Positions 62,281-64,000 of a DNA stretch of 64,000 bases are shown piece by piece. The notes beneath the pieces are model-generated. The model searched no databases and had not been told where the DNA came from. It worked only from the letters and a program-made list of their open reading frames with translations. The stretch lies in contig JAFSAT010000040.1 of the NCBI GenBank assembly GCA_017442185.1, positions 1 through 64,000 on the forward strand. Reading direction: 5' to 3'. The stretch's first letter is position 1. Each line of letters starts with the position of its first letter. The DNA is from Bacteroidaceae bacterium. GTDB lineage: Bacteria > Bacteroidota > Bacteroidia > Bacteroidales > Bacteroidaceae. The translations under genes and the position numbers were made by a program.

Positions 62281-64000
62281 TAAAAAAAATATTTCTGTCA
62301 ATTGCGATAATCATATCCTGTTTAGAAATAAAAGCTCAAATAGGAGAGTGGGAGCTTCATCCATCATATCATAATGCCACAAAGTGCGAAATAATGGATG
62401 GAAAAATATATGTGCTTGCATCGGGAGCACTATTCTCCTACCAAAAAGAAGATGGAGAGATTCGCACATATAATAAAATAAATACACTCAGCGACATAAA
62501 TATATCTTTTATCACATACAGCAAACATATTAACGCCATTATAATAGTATATGAAAATGCAAATATAGATATTCTGTATAGCAACGACGATATATATAAT
62601 ATATCCGACTTCAAAGAAAAAATAATGCCCGACAAAATAATAAACGGAATTGATGTATGTGGAAATAAAGCATACCTTTCGACAAATTTCGGAATAGTGG
62701 AACTTGACCTTGACAAAAAAGAATTCAGTAACACATATACGCTAAACAAAAAAGTATACAGCACATATCTGTGCTCAGATAAGATATATACCGCAACATC
62801 CGATGGATTATACTATGGAAAAACAGACAGTAATCTATTGGATAACAGTAATTGGAAACTATTCAATACAAGTCAGGCCAATTCATTTGCCGAATTTAAC
62901 GATAAGTTATATTGCATAATATGGAATACAACAGTATACAGCATTAATCCGCAAAATAATAATCTCAAGGCAATAACAACAAAAGATGAAAATAATTACA
63001 GATATCTATATAACGATGGAAAAAATCTTATTGCCGGCTCTGAAAAAAAAATACATATAATAGACGAAAAAGAGAATGTAACCTCCTATAAAATAGAGAA
63101 TACAAGCAATTTCATAAAGACCGATGGAAACACCATTTGGAATTGCATATCCGACAAAGGAATTACCGAAAGTATAATTTCAGACAATACTATAAAAAAC
63201 AAAGGCAACAGCATAATACCTGAAAGCCCCATCAGAAATTACTGCGAATATATGAAATTCACAGGCAACAGACTGCTGGTGGCAGGTGGAAACATAAACT
63301 ATTTAGACACTAAATTCTATGCAGGCACCATAATGGAATATGACTGCGAGAATGAAAGTTGGACAAATTATCCCGAAGAAATAATAAAGAATACCACCGG
63401 CATACAATATCGCAATATATGTACCCTCGATGAAAATCCCAATCAAGAGAACCATATTTTTGCAGGTTCATTCGGTCATGGACTATATGAATTTAAAGAC
63501 GGAGAATTTATAAAACATTACACACACGGTAATTCTCCACTTGAAAGCGTAAACCCAAATATTCCCGCAATTATACACAATTATGTGCGAATACCAAAAG
63601 TAAAATTTGATAAGGATGGAAATTTATGGGTAATAAACACAGGAACAAAAGATATTATAAAAGTGCTTAAGAGCGACGGCAATTGGCAAAGTATAAACTA
63701 CAAACAGATAGAATACATGCCCACCATATCCGACATACACTTCGATTCAAGAGGATGGATATGGTTAGTATCACTGCAAGCAGATGCCGGAATTATATGT
63801 ATAAAACCCAATGGTACACCATTAGACACAAGCGATGATGAAATAAAAGTTTGGCAAACAAATTTCACAAATCTCGACGGTACAAGCTATACAGTATATC
63901 AAATATACGGCTTTGCCGAAGATAAAGAAGGAAAAATATGGGTAGGAACAAATATAGGACTTTTTCTTATAGACAATCCACAAAAATTTTACAACGACGG
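62277..64000 (+). CDS. PorZ-like two-propeller exported protein, N-terminal part (cut by window edge)
   Basis: The frame opens with ATG at 62277, overlapping the rdgB stop, and stays open to the window end (574 codons seen). Residues 1-21 are a signal peptide ending E-I-K-A-Q. The mature N-terminus runs [13 protein letters not shown] and then [12 protein letters not shown], matching the first beta-propeller of PorZ and the wider two-component regulator propeller group. Later blocks with W-I-W-L-V-S and [10 protein letters not shown] are propeller blades. In Porphyromonas PorZ takes part in the type IX secretion attachment complex at the outer surface. That role here is inferred. Confidence 0.85.
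   Translation, partial: MIKKIFLSIAIIISCLEIKAQIGEWELHPSYHNATKCEIMDGKIYVLASGALFSYQKEDGEIRTYNKINTLSDINISFITYSKHINAIIIVYENANIDILYSNDDIYNISDFKEKIMPDKIINGIDVCGNKAYLSTNFGIVELDLDKKEFSNTYTLNKKVYSTYLCSDKIYTATSDGLYYGKTDSNLLDNSNWKLFNTSQANSFAEFNDKLYCIIWNTTVYSINPQNNNLKAITTKDENNYRYLYNDGKNLIAGSEKKIHIIDEKENVTSYKIENTSNFIKTDGNTIWNCISDKGITESIISDNTIKNKGNSIIPESPIRNYCEYMKFTGNRLLVAGGNINYLDTKFYAGTIMEYDCENESWTNYPEEIIKNTTGIQYRNICTLDENPNQENHIFAGSFGHGLYEFKDGEFIKHYTHGNSPLESVNPNIPAIIHNYVRIPKVKFDKDGNLWVINTGTKDIIKVLKSDGNWQSINYKQIEYMPTISDIHFDSRGWIWLVSLQADAGIICIKPNGTPLDTSDDEIKVWQTNFTNLDGTSYTVYQIYGFAEDKEGKIWVGTNIGLFLIDNPQKFYND

Overview
This window is chromosomal DNA from a member of the Bacteroidales (Bacteroidota). The evidence is the gene set (SdhC-SdhA-SdhB fumarate reductase, a long LepB next to a WbqC protein, a BspA-like leucine-rich surface protein, a PorZ-like propeller protein), signal peptides ending in 'AQ', and promoters of the Bacteroidota type (TTTG, about 20 bases, TAnnTTTG or TAnnTTCG). 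I do not assign a genus. The left edge cuts an ISL3-type insertion sequence and the right edge cuts the porZ-like gene.

Layout. 1-880: the 3' part of an IS transposase, a stack of repeated IS ends, and tRNA-Asp(GTC) with its promoter and terminator. 884-3836 (minus): recR, a small membrane protein, a family 2 glycosyltransferase and a GNAT acetyltransferase. 3940-6423 (plus): engB, a TlpA-like lipoprotein, a TM2 protein and a DUF2752 protein. 6426-9400 (minus): a Tat-type aldo/keto reductase followed by a NapH/NapG-like polyferredoxin. 9581-21603 (minus): metG leading a run of envelope polysaccharide genes (flippase, two GT4-like glycosyltransferases, a YfhO protein, a GT2), then aminopeptidase P and a GT39-type membrane glycosyltransferase. 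22060-24195 (minus): a 17-repeat BspA-like protein. 24585-27422 (plus): dapB, lepB and wbqC. 27512-30965 (minus): the sdhCAB operon. 31384-37062 (plus): four consecutive genes for exported proteins of unknown function. 37166-38461 (minus): a TIR-transmembrane-FISUMP protein with three 85-bp tandem repeats upstream. 38865-45085 (plus): mnmG, apt, uvrC, dtd, mazG-like, deoC, with a perfect parS-type palindrome between mnmG and apt. 45153-52316: a polyprenyl synthase (minus), then polA, an acyltransferase, ychF and lgt (plus). 52418-57523 (minus): an FtsX-type permease and mutS. 57821-64000 (plus): leuS, a YitT-type membrane protein, rdgB and the porZ-like gene.

Most of the window is housekeeping: translation (metG, leuS, tRNA-Asp, mnmG, ychF, engB), DNA repair and replication (recR, uvrC, polA, mutS), nucleotide and amino-acid metabolism (apt, deoC, rdgB, dapB), anaerobic respiration (sdhCAB) and envelope building. 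The least explained parts are the four-gene exported cluster facing the TIR receptor-like gene, the 85-bp repeats in that gene's promoter region, and a dispersed palindromic element with the arm AGAAGCTGTTTAAATTT. Copies of that element lie 5-10 bases upstream of the start codons of metG, mutS and the small membrane-protein gene behind recR.
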